Shown piece by piece: positions 62,415-64,000 of a DNA stretch of 64,000 nt. Numbering within the stretch: the first letter of the stretch is position 1; each line of letters starts with the position of its first letter. The DNA comes from Caenorhabditis elegans (taxonomy: Eukaryota > Nematoda > Chromadorea > Rhabditida > Rhabditidae), in the NCBI RefSeq assembly GCF_000002985.6, contig NC_003283.11, forward strand, positions 11,966,001 to 12,030,000. The letters are read 5' to 3'. Both the position numbers and the translations under genes were made by a program. The notes under the pieces are model-generated. The model saw only the letters and a program-made list of their open reading frames with translations. It was not told where the DNA came from and searched no databases.

Positions 62415-63929
62415 GAGGAGGTGTGAACAATATGCAATGGGATCAACGATAAAAGAACGAATTTCGTATACCTATGTTTTAAAAAACACACAATATATCA
62501 ATATACTTAACAGACTGTTGTTTTTGTTCTTAAAGATCAAAAGTAAAGTTGAAGACGAATAAGATTATGAAAATGCTCTTCCTCGAAGGACAGAAGAGAG
62601 CCCATCTTTTCAGCTAAACCCAATGACGTGGAAAATCGAGTATATGTGGATGTGTATATGTGTGAGTGTATATTTAAGAGAGAGAAAGAGAGGGAAACAG
62701 AAATGAGTCCGTGTTTTCGCGCAGTTTGAAAAATAAAAAAGAAAAAAGTTACATTGGACGTCCATGAGAAAAAGGGACTACGGACCAGCAATTGGTGCTA
62801 GTGAATGGATCAGTTTAGATGAACAAAGGATCTTTGAACGTTCGAACCAACGCAAAAGAAAACCACAAAACGAACATAGAAACCTACATGAATATATTTT
62901 TTCTCGGAGTCATATTTGAAATCTCTGATGATTTTCCTAGTTTCTTCCTTTTGAAATTGAGAAAATTCATTACAAAAATAGTGAGTATTCGCAGATGTGA
63001 TAGAATTGAATAGTTTGTGCTTACTTGAGTCTAAAGAAAGCTAACAAAATGTCGGAGCCCAGCATTACTCCGCGCCGCGCTTCACTTGTTTCATGGATAC
63101 TGTTTCCTAGCAAAAAAAGTTTTTGAGAACACTTCACCGAAAAATGTCTTTGTATGCGTAATACTAATGTTTTGTGCAGAAACATACATAATGTTAGCTA
63201 GTAAAAAATGAATGTTATCGTAATACCTATTATTCTACAAATTTCAGTGATCTTGTATAATCAGATAAACTTACCATAACTAGATATAACTCGTACTTGA
63301 CAATTTATACATTGCACTTCTGAGAAACCATATAATTATAATTTCGAATCATAATAATTTTACAGTTTTCCCTTTTTTTAAAGGATCATATTTAAAATAC
63401 AGTGCCAAAAAACTCAATAAGTACTAATCAGAACTATTGAGATTGACAGTGATCTTAAAATAACTGTTGAGTGAATTTTTTTTTTAATTGACTGGCAAAT
63501 AAAATCCGTTGCAATAATAGAATGTGTACTGTCGCACTCAAACAGTGATGATGATGGTGGTGATGGTTGAAGTGATTTGAATAATTCCGACACCTAGACC
63601 GGTACCTGCGTTTCAGAGAGATAGCAATCGAAAAAAATGTTCTAATTCCCAAAACTTTTCGAATACTATGACGAGTGCTGGCCAGTGGGCGTTTGTTTCT
63701 GCAACAATGACAACGAACACCCGGCTGTCAAACAAATATCGTAGGAATTGGATCGAAAGCGTATTTACTATATATTTCTAGCGGGAAACAAGGCACACAA
63801 GTTGTTTTTTTACATTGTGCTTTTTTTCGCTCCTAGTATTACTGGAACACAAAATTCTGAGAATGCGTATTGAACAACATATTTGACGCGCAAAATAACT
63901 CGTAGCGGAATCTGCAGTAATTCTTTACA

Positions 63930-64000
63930 TGACTACTGTAGCCCTTGTGTCGATTTACGGGTTCGATATTTGAAATGAATTAAAATCATTAATTTATCGA
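63930..64000 (+). repeat. Left end of a MITE-like element cut by the window edge
   Basis: TGACTACTGTAGCCCTTGTG then TCGATTTACGGGTTCGA and AATGAATT match the left end of the element at 49887 almost base for base. The right arm would lie beyond the window. Confidence 0.75.

Larger units (their letters stand above)
58139..64000. other. Upstream region of pkc-1, no supported gene
   Basis: Just upstream of the pkc-1 start a TTATTTCAG acceptor (about 58163-58171 on the minus strand) suggests a spliced or trans-spliced 5' UTR. 58200-58570 is markedly GC-rich for this genome and keeps several frames open by composition. 59200-59830 has scattered GC-richer stretches, and 60880-61260 is dominated by GAGA and GAAGAAG purine tracts on the plus strand. 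One 38-codon open frame at 62298-62414 stands out. Otherwise I see nothing coding. Confidence 0.55.

Noticed and set aside
63455-63652. Minus-strand frame with a run of seven histidines
   Set aside because: The run comes from a GATGATGATGGTGGTGATGG simple repeat; no other coding evidence.

Overview
The window is nuclear DNA from a Caenorhabditis nematode. It is AT-rich, introns are mostly short and start with GTRAGT-like donors and end in TTTTCAG-type acceptors, several minus-strand start codons sit just after a TTTCAG-type trans-splice acceptor, and genes lie on both strands, some inside introns of others. The gene order (cpr-1, mif-2, snr-4, rpt-1, mans-2, cyl-1, then gcy-33, a second cathepsin B, add-2, pkc-1) matches from memory the C. 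elegans chromosome V cosmids C52E4 and F57F5. Identities were assigned by reading the proteins. Splice models were rebuilt by hand from splice sites and reading phase, and every full model closes in frame.

Layout. 1-9.5 kb is almost gene-free, apart from what looks like the last codons of a gene entering from the left. 9.6-19.5 kb is a compact block: cathepsin B-like cpr-1 (+), MIF homologue mif-2 (-), Sm D2 protein snr-4 (-), a U4 snRNA gene (+), proteasome ATPase rpt-1 (-) and class I alpha-mannosidase mans-2 (-). 19.5-25.2 kb is gene-poor. 25.2-40.5 kb carries cyclin L cyl-1 (-), a histidine-phosphatase-fold protein that has lost its RHG histidine (+), an unrecognised charged protein (-) with a 61-codon gene inside one intron on the other strand, the H-NOX guanylyl cyclase gcy-33 (-), an intron-containing tRNA-Ile(UAU) (+), a second cathepsin B gene (+) and a four-span membrane protein (-). 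43.6-47.4 kb holds an adducin-head protein with an unrelated N-terminal half (-). 49.5-58.1 kb is the novel protein kinase C gene pkc-1 (-), with two alternative starts; its largest intron contains a whole sulfatase-fold (DUF229) gene (+) and a 0.9-kb palindromic Tc1-type element. 58.1-64 kb is non-coding sequence upstream of pkc-1.

The genes do not form one pathway. Recurrent themes are RNA splicing (snr-4, U4 RNA, cyclin L), protein turnover and secretory processing (rpt-1, mans-2, two cathepsin B proteases with GATA-rich promoters) and neuronal signalling (gcy-33, pkc-1). I found no prokaryotic-type system, CRISPR array or obviously new multi-gene system. The items most worth a second look are the metal-site substitutions in gcy-33, the novel N-terminal domain on the adducin, the nested genes, the 61-codon gene, the catalytically altered phosphatase-fold protein and the contrast between the two cathepsin B occluding loops.
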